Source of the DNA: Candidatus Allofournierella merdavium
Lineage (GTDB): Bacteria > Bacillota > Clostridia > Oscillospirales > Ruminococcaceae
Reading direction: 5' to 3'
Assembly (NCBI GenBank): GCA_019118765.1
Contig: DWYI01000008.1
Coordinates: 1 to 64,000 of the forward strand
DNA: 64,000 bases
Under the pieces are notes generated by a model. It searched no databases and had not been told where the DNA came from. It worked only from the letters and a program-made list of their open reading frames with translations. This document shows, one piece after another, positions 49,834-58,348 of the stretch; the first letter of the stretch is position 1, and each line of letters opens with the position of its first letter. Position numbers and translations under genes: made by a program.

Positions 49834-50911
49834 AAAGAGAAAAAGCCGCGTCGGCCGCCAGCTGCAGAGCCGGATGTTCGCGGCGCTGTTTTTCACCGCC
49901 GCCGTCTTTGGCGCACTGGCGCTGTTGGCCTGGCGGACGGGCACCAGCCGCGTCTGGCAGGGCTGGGAGCCGAATTATGAGCTGCTGCGCTGGATCAAGG
50001 ACAACTTCCTGCTGGTGGGGGTCTGCGGCCTGCTGACGGTGTGGCTGGGGGTGGCCTGGTGGTTCGTGCGCCGGGCCCTGCGCTGCGCCGACGAACTGCT
50101 GCAGGCCACAAGGCAGCTGGCAACGCCCGGCGAAGAGCCCATCCGCCTGTCCGCCGACCTGCAGCCGGCGGAGGACGAACTGAATCTGCTGCGGGAGCAG
50201 GCCCTGCGCGCCGCCTATGTGGCCCGGGAGGCCGAGCAGCGCAAAAATGACCTGATCGTCTACCTGGCCCATGACCTGAAAACGCCTCTCACCAGCGTGG
50301 TGGGCTACCTGACCCTGCTGCGGGACGAACCGCACCTCTCCCCCGAAATGCGGGCGCGCTACACCGGGGTGGCGCTGGACAAGGCCCTGCGGCTGGAAGA
50401 TTTAATCAACGAGTTCTTCGAGATCACCCGCTTCAACCTCTCCACCATCGAACTGGAGAAGGAGCGGGTGGATGTGAGCCGGATGCTGGAGCAGATGATG
50501 TGGGAGTTCAAGCCCCTCATGGCGGACAAGCGCCTCACCTGGCAGGCCCGTCTGCCGAAGGGGGTCATGCTGGCGTGCGACGCCAACAAGATGGAGCGGG
50601 TGTTTGACAACCTCATCCGCAACGCCATCAGTTACAGCGAGCCGGACAGCCCCCTTCTGCTGACGCTGGAGTCGGAAAACGGCCGGGTGACCATCCGGCT
50701 GGAGAACCGGGGCCGCACCATCCCGCCGGAGAGCCTCGCCCGCCTGTTCGAACGCTTTTACCGGGCGGATTCCGCCCGCGCCACCCGCAGCGGCGGCGCG
50801 GGGCTGGGCCTGGCCATCGCGAAAGAGATCGTCACCCGGCACGGCGGCTCCATCACCGCCGAGAGCTTTGACGACCGGGTGATCTTCACCGTGCGGCTGC
50901 CCGCGTCATAA
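49826..50911 (+). CDS. VanS-type sensor histidine kinase
   Basis: 361 aa. Two membrane helices (about residues 18-36 and 62-78) with a very short external loop, a HAMP-like linker, DHp motif LIVYLAHDLKTPLTSVVGYLTLL (His about 152) and HATPase motifs NLIRNAISYS, GRTIPPESLARLFERFYR and GGAGLGLAIAKEI. Start is a TTG at 49826 preceded by GGGGGGTGG; the ATG four bases later is out of frame. The short sensor loop suggests sensing in or at the membrane, as in VanS of some types. Confidence 0.88.
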   Translation: MNEKRKSRVGRQLQSRMFAALFFTAAVFGALALLAWRTGTSRVWQGWEPNYELLRWIKDNFLLVGVCGLLTVWLGVAWWFVRRALRCADELLQATRQLATPGEEPIRLSADLQPAEDELNLLREQALRAAYVAREAEQRKNDLIVYLAHDLKTPLTSVVGYLTLLRDEPHLSPEMRARYTGVALDKALRLEDLINEFFEITRFNLSTIELEKERVDVSRMLEQMMWEFKPLMADKRLTWQARLPKGVMLACDANKMERVFDNLIRNAISYSEPDSPLLLTLESENGRVTIRLENRGRTIPPESLARLFERFYRADSARATRSGGAGLGLAIAKEIVTRHGGSITAESFDDRVIFTVRLPAS

Positions 50912-51040
50912 AATCGTAAGGTCTTTTGCAGGAAATCGCAGGATTTCCGTTCCAAAATCCAAACACACGCGCCGCCCTTTCCCGGTACAATGAATGTGCC
51001 GCGAAGGGGCGGCGCTTAGTTGCAGGGGAGGGGACGGCGC

Positions 51041-51943
51041 ATGAAATGCCGGCGAAAGATAAACGAAAAAGAAAGGGGCGGCGGACGACGGCTGCGCACC
51101 GCGGCCGCCCGGCGGGGCGCGCCGGGGGCGGTGAACACGCGGGGGCCTCAGCCCGCCGCCCGCCGGCGTCCGGTGCATCCCCCGCGGCGGGTTGCCCGCC
51201 GAACAGCCCGGCGTTTGGGCAGGCGGCTGCTGGCGCTGGCGGCCTTCGCCCTGCTGCTGGTGGGGGTGTGGCGTCTCTCCGCCTGGGCCGCCGGGGGAGT
51301 GCGGGCCCTGCTGGGAAGGGGATACACGGCGTCCGATGGCCTTGTGGCGGGAAGCGGCAGCGCGACGGGCGGCACGGCAAGCCCGCCTCCCGCCGCCGGC
51401 GGCTGGGAACTGACGCTGGTGAATGCCGACCACCCCCTGCCGGCAGACTGGCAGGTGGAGACGGTGGAGGTGGCGGGGGGCGAGCGGGTGGACCAGCGTA
51501 TCCTGCCCGCGCTGCAGCAGCTGTTTGACGCGGCCCGGGCCCAGGGCCTTTATCCGGTGGTGGCCTCGGGCTATCGCACGAACCAGGAGCAGCAACAGAT
51601 CCTGGAAGACAAGATCGCCGCCTACCGGCAGGAGGGCTATCCCGACGACCTGGCCCGGCAGGCGGCGGCACAGTGGGTGGCCCAGCCGGGCACCAGCGAG
51701 CACGAACTGGGCCTGGCGGTGGACATCAACCCCGACGGCAGCATGGGCACCGGGCAGGAACTCTACGACTGGCTGCTGGAGCACGCCTGGGAGTACGGCT
51801 TCATCAAGCGCTACCCGGCGGACAAGGTGGACATCACCGGCATCTCCAACGAGCCCTGGCACTACCGCTATGTGGGGCGGGAGGCCGCCCGCGCCATCAC
51901 CGAACAGGGCCTGTGTCTGGAGGAATACCTGGGCGAAGGGTGA
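51041..51943 (+). CDS. VanY-like D-Ala-D-Ala carboxypeptidase (M15B)
   Basis: 300 aa from the ATG at 51041 after GGGAGGGG. Very basic N-terminal tail of about 60 residues, one membrane anchor (LLALAAFALLLVGVWRLSAWAAGG), a linker, then the M15 domain: SGYRTNQEQQQ, zinc GTSEHELGLAVDI (SxHxxGxAxD) and NEPWHYRYVG (ExWHxRYVG). Outside the membrane it would trim terminal D-Ala from peptidoglycan stem peptides. Follows the VanRS pair by 129 bases. The long Arg-rich cytoplasmic tail is unusual. Confidence 0.9.
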   Translation: MKCRRKINEKERGGGRRLRTAAARRGAPGAVNTRGPQPAARRRPVHPPRRVARRTARRLGRRLLALAAFALLLVGVWRLSAWAAGGVRALLGRGYTASDGLVAGSGSATGGTASPPPAAGGWELTLVNADHPLPADWQVETVEVAGGERVDQRILPALQQLFDAARAQGLYPVVASGYRTNQEQQQILEDKIAAYRQEGYPDDLARQAAAQWVAQPGTSEHELGLAVDINPDGSMGTGQELYDWLLEHAWEYGFIKRYPADKVDITGISNEPWHYRYVGREAARAITEQGLCLEEYLGEG

Positions 51944-51980
51944 GGCGCGAAAGGCACGCCGTACAAAAACCGCAAGACGC

Positions 51981-52021
51981 AAAAAGCCGGGAGGGAAGAC
52001 AAGCGAGTCTTCCTTCCCGGC
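51981..52021 (-). terminator. trxA terminator, shared with the VanY-like gene
   Basis: 15-bp stem with one G-T pair (51986-52000 with 52007-52021). The leftward T-run lies at 51981-51985, 13 bases past the trxA stop; the hairpin also stands 42 bases after the VanY-like stop. Confidence 0.85.
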
Positions 52022-52033
52022 ATCGTGCTGTTT

Positions 52034-52345
52034 TCAGCCCAACAGCTTTTCCACCGCGGCCTTGGGCACCAGGCCCACGCTCTTGTTCACCACCTGGCCG
52101 TTCTTGAAGACCATCAGGGTGGGGATGCTCATCACGCCGTACTGGGTGGCCAGGTCAGGGTTCTGGTCGATGTCCACCTTGCACACCTTTACCTGGCCGG
52201 CCTTCTCGGCGGCGATCTCGTCCAGCACCGGGGCCAGCATCCGGCAGGGCCCGCACCAGGTAGCCCAGAAGTCCAGCAGCACCGGCTGGGTGCTGTGCAG
52301 CACCTCGGCCTCAAAATTTTTGGAATCCACATGCACAACGCTCAT
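52034..52345 (-). CDS. trxA: Thioredoxin
   Basis: 103 aa classical thioredoxin. Active site FWATWCGPCRM (Cys 31 and 34), buried Asp and cis-Pro loop VMSIPTLMVFKNG. Reduces protein disulphides in the cytosol and would recycle methionine sulphoxide reductases such as the one encoded at 53278. GAAAGGAGAT before the ATG. Single leftward gene; its promoter must overlap the rightward promoter region around 52350-52500. Confidence 0.95.
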   Translation of the reverse strand: MSVVHVDSKNFEAEVLHSTQPVLLDFWATWCGPCRMLAPVLDEIAAEKAGQVKVCKVDIDQNPDLATQYGVMSIPTLMVFKNGQVVNKSVGLVPKAAVEKLLG

Positions 52346-52470
52346 TGTTCTTATCTCCTTTCGGCGGGCCGGCCGCCTCTTTGTTTATCTTACATACATA
52401 GAATACCCCAAACTGTGCGCCTTTACTGTGACGTTGTCACCATTTCGACCTCCTTTCTCCCAAAGCGGGG

Positions 52471-52499
52471 TTGACAAACCGATCTTGTTTGACTATATT
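52471..52499 (+). promoter_or_regulatory. Strong promoter of the PTPS-family gene
   Basis: TTGACA (52471-52476), 17-base spacer, TATATT (52494-52499); near-consensus. Confidence 0.88.
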
Positions 52500-52503
52500 G
52501 GAA

Positions 52504-52518
52504 TTAGAATAATTCTAA
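52504..52518. promoter_or_regulatory. PerR/Fur-family-like operator
   Basis: Perfect 7-1-7 palindrome TTAGAATAATTCTAA spanning the predicted start. It differs from the Bacillus Per box consensus (TTATAATNATTATAA) at one symmetric position per arm. Suggests peroxide- or metal-responsive repression. Confidence 0.65.
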
Positions 52519-52534
52519 AATTCTGGAGCGCGGC

Positions 52535-52580
52535 TCCGGGATTTTGGAAGAGATCCCGGGCACAACGCCCGGAACTACAT
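52535..52580 (+). other. Structured 5' leader with competing GC hairpins
   Basis: TCCGGGAT/ATCCCGG and CCGGGC/GCCCGG stems share the middle CCCGGGC arm, so they are mutually exclusive. No known riboswitch pattern (including preQ1) recognised. Confidence 0.4.
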
Positions 52581-52601
52581 CAAACAACAGGAGGTTATCG
52601 T

Positions 52602-53168
52602 ATGAGAAGCATTACCACCCTCGATCTGCAGTATGCCCACCGCTTTTATGGGTTCAAGGGGGAAGCCCAGTATCTCCACGGCCACACCGGTGTGCTGACC
52701 ATTGAGGTGGAGGACACGGTGAACCCCGGCGTGAACATGGTGTTCCCCTGCAACGAGATCCAGAAAACCGCCTGGTCGGTGCTGAAAAACTTCGACCACG
52801 CCCTGATCCTGCGCCAGGACGACCCGCTGCTGCCCGCCGTTTTGAAGGTCTACGAGGAGCAGGGCATTCGGGACGGCGCGCCCCAGAACCAGATGAAGGG
52901 CCCCGCGTTCCAGACCGAGCTGGCCACCGCCTACCCGGACTGCCGCCTGGTGGTCACCAAGGAGACCATGACGGTGGAGGGCATGATCAAGATCGTTTAC
53001 GAGCTGCTGAAGGACAAGCTGAACATCGCCAAGATCACCTTCACCAGCGGCGTGAACGCGGCCTCGGCGGAGTTTGACACCAAAAACGAGATCGACCGCT
53101 GCCCGCTGTGCGGCATTGCGCTGAACGAGCAGGGCGTCTGCCCCAAGTGCGGCTATAAGAAAGCGTAA
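52602..53168 (+). CDS. PTPS/QueD-family protein fused to a zinc ribbon
   Basis: 188 aa from the ATG at 52602 after AGGAGG. COG0720 domain in residues 1-150: zinc ligands in YAHRF (His 12) and LHGHT (His 26 and 28), FDHALIL and VTKETMTVEG. The nucleophilic Cys of QueD, expected three residues before LHGH, is Ala here with a Glu beside it. The tail DRCPLCGIALNEQGVCPKCGYKK is a four-Cys zinc ribbon absent from QueD. No queC/queE neighbours. Family certain; queuosine versus other pterin chemistry unresolved. Confidence 0.85.
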   Translation: MRSITTLDLQYAHRFYGFKGEAQYLHGHTGVLTIEVEDTVNPGVNMVFPCNEIQKTAWSVLKNFDHALILRQDDPLLPAVLKVYEEQGIRDGAPQNQMKGPAFQTELATAYPDCRLVVTKETMTVEGMIKIVYELLKDKLNIAKITFTSGVNAASAEFDTKNEIDRCPLCGIALNEQGVCPKCGYKKA

Positions 53169-53277
53169 CCCCCGCCGGCCGCGCACAGTGTGCCATCCCG
53201 CGCCAGGTCCCGGGTCAAAGGGGCCTGGCGCGCATGGTTTCTCTCCCCACTGCCAAGGATAAAAGGAGACCCGGGCA

Positions 53278-54360
53278 ATGAACAAAAAAATCATATCGCT
53301 GCTGCTGGCCCTGGCGCTGCTGGGCGGCTGCGCCGCCCCGTCGCAGGGGCCGCAGCCGGCACAGGCGGAGGGCCTGCCCGCGAAGGAAGAGGCTTTTATG
53401 GAAACCAGCGAAAATGTGATCTATCTGGCGGGGGGCTGCTTTTGGGGCATCGAGCACCTGATGCAGTCCATCCCCGGCGTGCTGGACGCCCGGAGCGGCT
53501 ACGCCAACGGCACCGGCGCGGCGGACGCCAACTACCCCGCTGTGTGCACCGGCCAAACCGGCTTTCGGGAGACGGTGCGGGTGGAGTACGACCCGGAGCA
53601 GGTCAGCCTGGACGCGCTGCTGCTGGCGTATTTTTACGTCATTGACCCCACGGTGGAGAACCGCCAGGGCAACGACCGGGGCACCCAGTACCAGACCGGC
53701 ATTTACTACACCAACGACAGGGCAAAGAAGACGGTGGAGCGCATCGTGGAGATCGAGCGGGGCCGCAGCGAGGCCTTTGCGGTGGAGGTGGGCCCGCTGG
53801 TGAACTTCTACCCCGCCGAGGAGTACCACCAGGACTATCTGGAAAAGAACCCCGGCGGCTACTGCCACATCCCCCAAAAGGAGATCGAGTCGTTCTCCCG
53901 GCTGCGCATCGACCCGGGCGACTACCAGAAGCCGGCGCGCCAGGCCATTCGGGACAAACTGACCGCCGAACAGTACCGCGTCACCCAGGAGCAGGGCACC
54001 GAGGCCCCCTTCCGCAACGAGTTCTGGAACCAGTTCGAGAAAGGCATCTATGTGGATGTGGTCACCGGTGAGCCGCTGTTTTCCTCCGCCGACAAATTCG
54101 AGAGCGGCTGCGGCTGGCCCGCCTTTTCCAGGCCCATCGAGGCCCCGGCGGTGGTGGAACTGCCGGACGGCAGCTACGGCATGCAGCGCACCGAGGTGCG
54201 CAGCCGGGCGGGGGATTCCCACCTGGGGCATGTGTTCACCAATGACCCCGAATCCCCCAACGGGGTGCGCTACTGCATCAACAGCGCCGCGTTGCGCTTC
54301 ATCCCCTACGAGGAGATGGAGGCCGAGGGCTACGGCTATCTGATGGATCTGTTCCGCTGA
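53278..54360 (+). CDS. msrAB: Lipoprotein MsrA-MsrB fusion methionine sulphoxide reductase
   Basis: 360 aa. Signal peptide with lipobox LLGGC (Cys about 18), then MsrA (catalytic Cys in [12 protein letters not shown], about residues 44-55; GYCHIP near its end) and MsrB ([21 protein letters not shown], and catalytic Cys in [12 protein letters not shown]). MsrB lacks a CxxC pair on each side, so it is the non-zinc form. Both stereoisomers of Met-O would be repaired on the outer surface; an electron donor such as a CcdA-type protein is not in the window. Confidence 0.93.
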   Translation: MNKKIISLLLALALLGGCAAPSQGPQPAQAEGLPAKEEAFMETSENVIYLAGGCFWGIEHLMQSIPGVLDARSGYANGTGAADANYPAVCTGQTGFRETVRVEYDPEQVSLDALLLAYFYVIDPTVENRQGNDRGTQYQTGIYYTNDRAKKTVERIVEIERGRSEAFAVEVGPLVNFYPAEEYHQDYLEKNPGGYCHIPQKEIESFSRLRIDPGDYQKPARQAIRDKLTAEQYRVTQEQGTEAPFRNEFWNQFEKGIYVDVVTGEPLFSSADKFESGCGWPAFSRPIEAPAVVELPDGSYGMQRTEVRSRAGDSHLGHVFTNDPESPNGVRYCINSAALRFIPYEEMEAEGYGYLMDLFR

Positions 54361-54369
54361 CGGTCCGTC

Positions 54370-55380
54370 TTAGGCGGAGGGCAGGGCACGGGGCCGAAGC
54401 AGGGCCTTCACCCCGTCGGTGTAATCAAGCCCCAGGATGAGGGCCGTCTCCTCGCTGGGCACAGCGCCCCCCGGAAAGAATACCTCCAGCGCGTCGGGGC
54501 GGAACACCACCCGGCGCTCGTCAAAGGCGGCCAGCATCTCGCTTCGCCGCGGTTCGCCGGTGATGGCGGCGGCGTCCAGCAGGGCGGCGGCCAATTCGCC
54601 GCCGGTGCGGGTGAACAGGTCTCCGGGCGCCAGCGCCTCGCCGGATGCCTTGTCAAAGGCGGCGCTGAATTGCTCCTCGGTGACCACCCCTCCGCCCAGG
54701 GGCAGCGTCACCGTGGTGGTCAGCCAGAGGGTGCTGTCGTTTTCGGCGCTCAGGTTCACCTCCTGCCCCAGGGTGTAAGGGTCAAAACCTTCGCCCTTCT
54801 CGCTGTATGCGGCCCAGGCCGCTTCCAGCTGGGCGGGCAGGTCGTAGAGGATGCCCTGCCGTTCGTAAAAGGCGAGGATGTTTTCTCCGGCCTCTTTGGT
54901 CAGGCCGGGCACGCCCTCCACAGCGTCGGCGGCTTTGCCGCCCAGCCGTTCTTCCAGCAGCACCGTGCCGTCCGGGAGCGAGTACTCCCGGTCAAAGCTG
55001 CCCTGCCACACCGCCAGCGGCGTGCCGTCGGCAAGGGGCAGGTCCTCCGGCTGCCGCGCTGCGTCGATCTGCGCGCTGGCGGCGGTCAGAGCCAGAGGCT
55101 TGCCGCCGAAAAGGCGCAGCCGCCCGGTGACCGAGAGGCGCAGGGCGGGCCAGCGCCCGGTGTACAGGTCATCGGCCCGGGTGTCCTCCGGCCAGGCCGC
55201 CACCGGGGCGTCTTCCGTCAGAGTGACCGCATAGGTGCGGCCATCGTCCCCCTCCATCGTGAAGGTGCGGGCGGCCGCGTCCCCCGGGACGGTGAGGGTG
55301 CCGGTGATGGTGCGCTCGCTGCACCCGGCCAGCAGCAGGGCGGCCAGGGCGCCGGCGGCAAAAGCCGACAGCTTTTTCAT
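54370..55380 (-). CDS. DUF3298/RsiV-like lipoprotein
   Basis: 336 aa. Signal peptide MKKLSAFAAGALAALLLAGC, a small beta domain (about residues 25-110) and a C-terminal region in the style of DUF4163/DUF3298 (FDPYTLGQEVNLSAENDSTLWLTTTVTL, FDKASGEALAPGDLFTRTGGE, RRVVFRPDALEVFFPGGAVPSEETALILGLDY). RsiV, with these domains, binds lysozyme, but its anti-sigma N-terminus is missing here. Lipid-anchored outside; function unknown. Convergent with msrAB, only nine bases apart. Confidence 0.75.
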   Translation of the reverse strand: MKKLSAFAAGALAALLLAGCSERTITGTLTVPGDAAARTFTMEGDDGRTYAVTLTEDAPVAAWPEDTRADDLYTGRWPALRLSVTGRLRLFGGKPLALTAASAQIDAARQPEDLPLADGTPLAVWQGSFDREYSLPDGTVLLEERLGGKAADAVEGVPGLTKEAGENILAFYERQGILYDLPAQLEAAWAAYSEKGEGFDPYTLGQEVNLSAENDSTLWLTTTVTLPLGGGVVTEEQFSAAFDKASGEALAPGDLFTRTGGELAAALLDAAAITGEPRRSEMLAAFDERRVVFRPDALEVFFPGGAVPSEETALILGLDYTDGVKALLRPRALPSA

Positions 55381-55479
55381 GAAATGTATACCTCCCGGTC
55401 GATTCTACACACAGTATAGCACCGGCGCCCCGGCTCGTCCAGAAAAACGAGCCGGGGCGCCGGGTATTTTGCAAAAGAT

Positions 55480-56550
55480 TTACAGCCGGGCGGTGATGGC
55501 GCTGCCCATCTCCGAACAGCTGGCCAGGGTGCAGCCCTCGGCCATCATGTCGGCGGTGCGCAGCCCGTCGTCCAGGGCCTTGTTCACCGCCGCCTCGATG
55601 GCGGCGGCCTCGGCGTCCAGGCCGAAGCTGTACTTCAGCATCATGGCGGCGGAGAGGATGGTGCCGATGGGGTTTGCCTTGTTCTGGCCGGCAATGTCCG
55701 GCGCGGAGCCGTGGATGGGTTCGTACATGCCCCGGGTGCCGTCCCCCAAACTGGAGGAGGGGATCATGCCGATGGTGCCGGTGAGCATGCTGGCCTCGTC
55801 CGAGAGGATGTCGCCGAACATATTTTCGGTCACGATCACGTCGAACTGGCCTGGGTCGCGCACCAGCTGCATGGCGGCGTTGTCCACGAACATCTCGCCG
55901 TACTCCACATCGGGGTAATCCTCCTGGATGCGGTGCAGCACCGCCCGCCACAGGCGGCTGGTGTCCAGCACGTTCGCCTTGTCCACGCAGGTGACTTTTT
56001 TGCGGCGCTTTCTGGCGGTTTCAAAGGCGATGCGGCCGATGCGCTCGATCTCGTGCTCGGAATAGAGCATCACGTCGGTGGCAACCTTCTCGCCGTCCTG
56101 CTCCACCGTCTTGTGCTCGCCGAAGTAGACGCCGCTGATGAGTTCCCGCACCACCAGGAAGTCGATGCCCTTTTCCACGATGGAAGGCTTCAGGGGGCTG
56201 GCCGCCGCCAGCTGGGGCCAGAGTTTCGCCGGGCGGAGGTTCGAGTAAAGGCCCATGCCCGCCCGCAGGCGCAGCAGGCCCTTTTCCGGGCGCCGGGGCC
56301 CGGGCAGCCCCTCCCACTTGGGGCCGCCCACCGCCCCCAGCAGCACGCTGTCGGCGGCAAGGCACTTGTCCAGCATGGCCTGGGGCAGGGGGTCGCCCCA
56401 CTTGTCAATGGCGACGCCGCCCATGTCCACATCGTCGTAGGTGAAGGTGTGGCCGTATTTTTCGGCCACCGCGTCCAGCACCTTGATGGCTTCGTTCACG
56501 ATCTCGGGGCCGATGCCGTCGCCCCGGATCACCGCAATGGTCTTGTTCAT
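55480..56550 (-). CDS. leuB: 3-isopropylmalate dehydrogenase
   Basis: 356 aa from the ATG at 56550 (ATGA overlap with leuD). [14 protein letters not shown] at the N-terminus, substrate segment [12 protein letters not shown], catalytic Tyr in [10 protein letters not shown], Lys in [10 protein letters not shown], and NAD/metal motif [20 protein letters not shown] plus [12 protein letters not shown]. Oxidatively decarboxylates 3-isopropylmalate to 2-oxoisocaproate. Last gene of leuACDB. Confidence 0.96.
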   Translation of the reverse strand: MNKTIAVIRGDGIGPEIVNEAIKVLDAVAEKYGHTFTYDDVDMGGVAIDKWGDPLPQAMLDKCLAADSVLLGAVGGPKWEGLPGPRRPEKGLLRLRAGMGLYSNLRPAKLWPQLAAASPLKPSIVEKGIDFLVVRELISGVYFGEHKTVEQDGEKVATDVMLYSEHEIERIGRIAFETARKRRKKVTCVDKANVLDTSRLWRAVLHRIQEDYPDVEYGEMFVDNAAMQLVRDPGQFDVIVTENMFGDILSDEASMLTGTIGMIPSSSLGDGTRGMYEPIHGSAPDIAGQNKANPIGTILSAAMMLKYSFGLDAEAAAIEAAVNKALDDGLRTADMMAEGCTLASCSEMGSAITARL

Positions 56551-57047
56551 TTCTGGTTGCCGCCTTTCTGCCGGATGCTCTTCATCAGCCCGCCGGCGCG
56601 GATGATGTCCTGGATGAAGGGGGGGAAGGGCTGGGCCTGGAAGGTCTTTCCGGTGGTGACGTCGGTGATGACGCCGGTGCCAAAGTCCACCGCCACCTCG
56701 TCCCCCGCGGCGATGGCGTCCGCCGCGGCCTCGCACTCCAGAATGGGCAGGCCGATGTTGATGGCGTTGCGGTAGAAGATGCGGGCAAAACTCTTGGCGA
56801 TGACGCAGGCGATGCCGCTGGTCTTGATGACCAGCGGCGCGTGCTCCCGGCTGGAGCCGCAGCCGAAGTTCCAGCCGCCCACCATGATGTCGCCGGGTTT
56901 GACCTTGTTCACAAACTCCGGGTCGATGTCCTCCATGCAGTGCCGGGCCAGCTCCGCCGCGTCCTGGCTGTTCAGGTAGCGGGCGGGGATGATCACGTCG
57001 GTGTCCACATTGTCGGGGTATTTGAAAACGGTTCCCTGTGCGTTCAT
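56547..57047 (-). CDS. leuD: 3-isopropylmalate dehydratase small subunit
   Basis: 166 aa swivel domain of isopropylmalate isomerase, short bacterial/archaeal type. [15 protein letters not shown] (about residues 58-72) carries the substrate-binding Ser-Ser-Arg, and [18 protein letters not shown] follows. Acts with LeuC to isomerise 2- to 3-isopropylmalate. Begins directly after the leuC stop and overlaps leuB by four bases. Confidence 0.95.
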   Translation of the reverse strand: MNAQGTVFKYPDNVDTDVIIPARYLNSQDAAELARHCMEDIDPEFVNKVKPGDIMVGGWNFGCGSSREHAPLVIKTSGIACVIAKSFARIFYRNAINIGLPILECEAAADAIAAGDEVAVDFGTGVITDVTTGKTFQAQPFPPFIQDIIRAGGLMKSIRQKGGNQK

Positions 57048-58310
57048 TTACTCCACCTCCCGAGGATCGGTAATGTGCCCGGTCAGCGCGCTGGCGGCGG
57101 CGGTGGCGGGGCTGGCCAGATACACTTCGCTCTTCACATGGCCCATGCGGCCCACGAAGTTGCGGTTGGTGGTGGAGATGCACTTTTCGCCCTCCGCCAA
57201 AATGCCCATGTAGCCGCCCAGGCAGGGCCCGCAGGTGGGGGTGGACACGATGCACCCCGCGTCGATGAAGGCCTCCAGCCAGCCGTTCTGCAAACAGGCC
57301 TTGTACACCGCCATGGTGCCGGGGATGATGATGCCCCGCACGCCGGGCGCGATGGTCTTGCCTTTGAGGATCTCATAGGCGGCCTGCATGTCTTCAAGGC
57401 GGCCGTTGGTGCAGCTGCCGATGACCACCTGGTCGATGGCCACCCCCTCGCTCTCCTTGGCGGTGCGGGTGTTCTCCGGCAGGTGGGGCCAGGAGACGGT
57501 GGGCTCGATGGACGCAAGGTCGATGTCGATGGTCTTTTCGTACTCCGCGTCGGCGTCCGCCTGGTACACCTTCCAGGGGCGCTGGCTGCGGCCCGTGAGG
57601 TAGGCGGTGGTGACCTCGTCCACCGGGAAGATGCCGTTTTTGGCCCCCGCCTCGATGGCCATGTTGCAGATGCAAAGCCGGTCATCCATCGAGAGGCTGG
57701 CCACGCCCGGGCCGGCGAACTCCATGCTCTTGTAGAGCGCGCCGTCCACCCCGATCATGCCGATGATGTGCAGGATGACGTCCTTGCCGCTCACCCGGGG
57801 GCCCAGCTTGCCGGTGAGGTTGAAGCGGATGGCGGCGGGCACCTTGAACCAGGCCATGCCGGTGGCCATGCCCGCGGCCATGTCGGTGCTGCCCACCCCG
57901 GTGGAGAAGGCCCCCACCGCGCCGTAGGTGCAGGTGTGGCTGTCCGCCCCGATGATGCAGTCGCCGGCGGTCACGATACCCTGCTCGGGCAGCAGCGCGT
58001 GCTCGATGCCCATTTTGCCCACGTCGAAGAAGTTCACGATGTCGTACTTCGAGGCGAACTGGCGGCACTGCTTGGACTGCTGGGCGCTTTTGATGTCCTT
58101 GTTGGGCACGAAGTGGTCCAGCACGATGTTGATGCGGGTGTTGTCGTACACGCTGTCAAAGCCCGCCTTCTCAAACTCGTTGATGGCCACCGGGGTGGTG
58201 ATGTCGTTGCCCAGCACCTCGTCCAGCCTGGCGTTGATCAGCTGGCCGGGCTTTACCTCGTCCAGCCCCGCGTGGGCGGCGAGGATCTTCTGGGTCATGG
58301 TCATTCCCAT
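57048..58310 (-). CDS. leuC: 3-isopropylmalate dehydratase large subunit
   Basis: 420 aa aconitase-family [4Fe-4S] subunit of the LeuC2 (HacA-like) type. Cluster ligands in GSCTNGR (about residue 297) and [12 protein letters not shown] (about 357-360), and [11 protein letters not shown]. The start at 58310 follows AGGAGGG; two further ATGs lie within six codons. Second gene of the operon, 38 bases after leuA. Confidence 0.95.
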   Translation of the reverse strand: MGMTMTQKILAAHAGLDEVKPGQLINARLDEVLGNDITTPVAINEFEKAGFDSVYDNTRINIVLDHFVPNKDIKSAQQSKQCRQFASKYDIVNFFDVGKMGIEHALLPEQGIVTAGDCIIGADSHTCTYGAVGAFSTGVGSTDMAAGMATGMAWFKVPAAIRFNLTGKLGPRVSGKDVILHIIGMIGVDGALYKSMEFAGPGVASLSMDDRLCICNMAIEAGAKNGIFPVDEVTTAYLTGRSQRPWKVYQADADAEYEKTIDIDLASIEPTVSWPHLPENTRTAKESEGVAIDQVVIGSCTNGRLEDMQAAYEILKGKTIAPGVRGIIIPGTMAVYKACLQNGWLEAFIDAGCIVSTPTCGPCLGGYMGILAEGEKCISTTNRNFVGRMGHVKSEVYLASPATAAASALTGHITDPREVE

Positions 58311-58348
58311 GGGTCTTTCCCTCCTCATATTCCTTCGGGCCGCAGCCC

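Noticed and set aside
52535..52600. preQ1 riboswitch before the QueD-family gene
   Set aside because: The short preQ1-I hairpin with A-rich tail and the class II pattern are absent.
51423..52601. N-terminal extension of the PTPS-gene frame back to 51423
   Set aside because: Overlaps the VanY-like gene, trxA on the other strand, the promoter and the PerR-like box; the AGGAGG-preceded ATG at 52602 gives the family-length protein.
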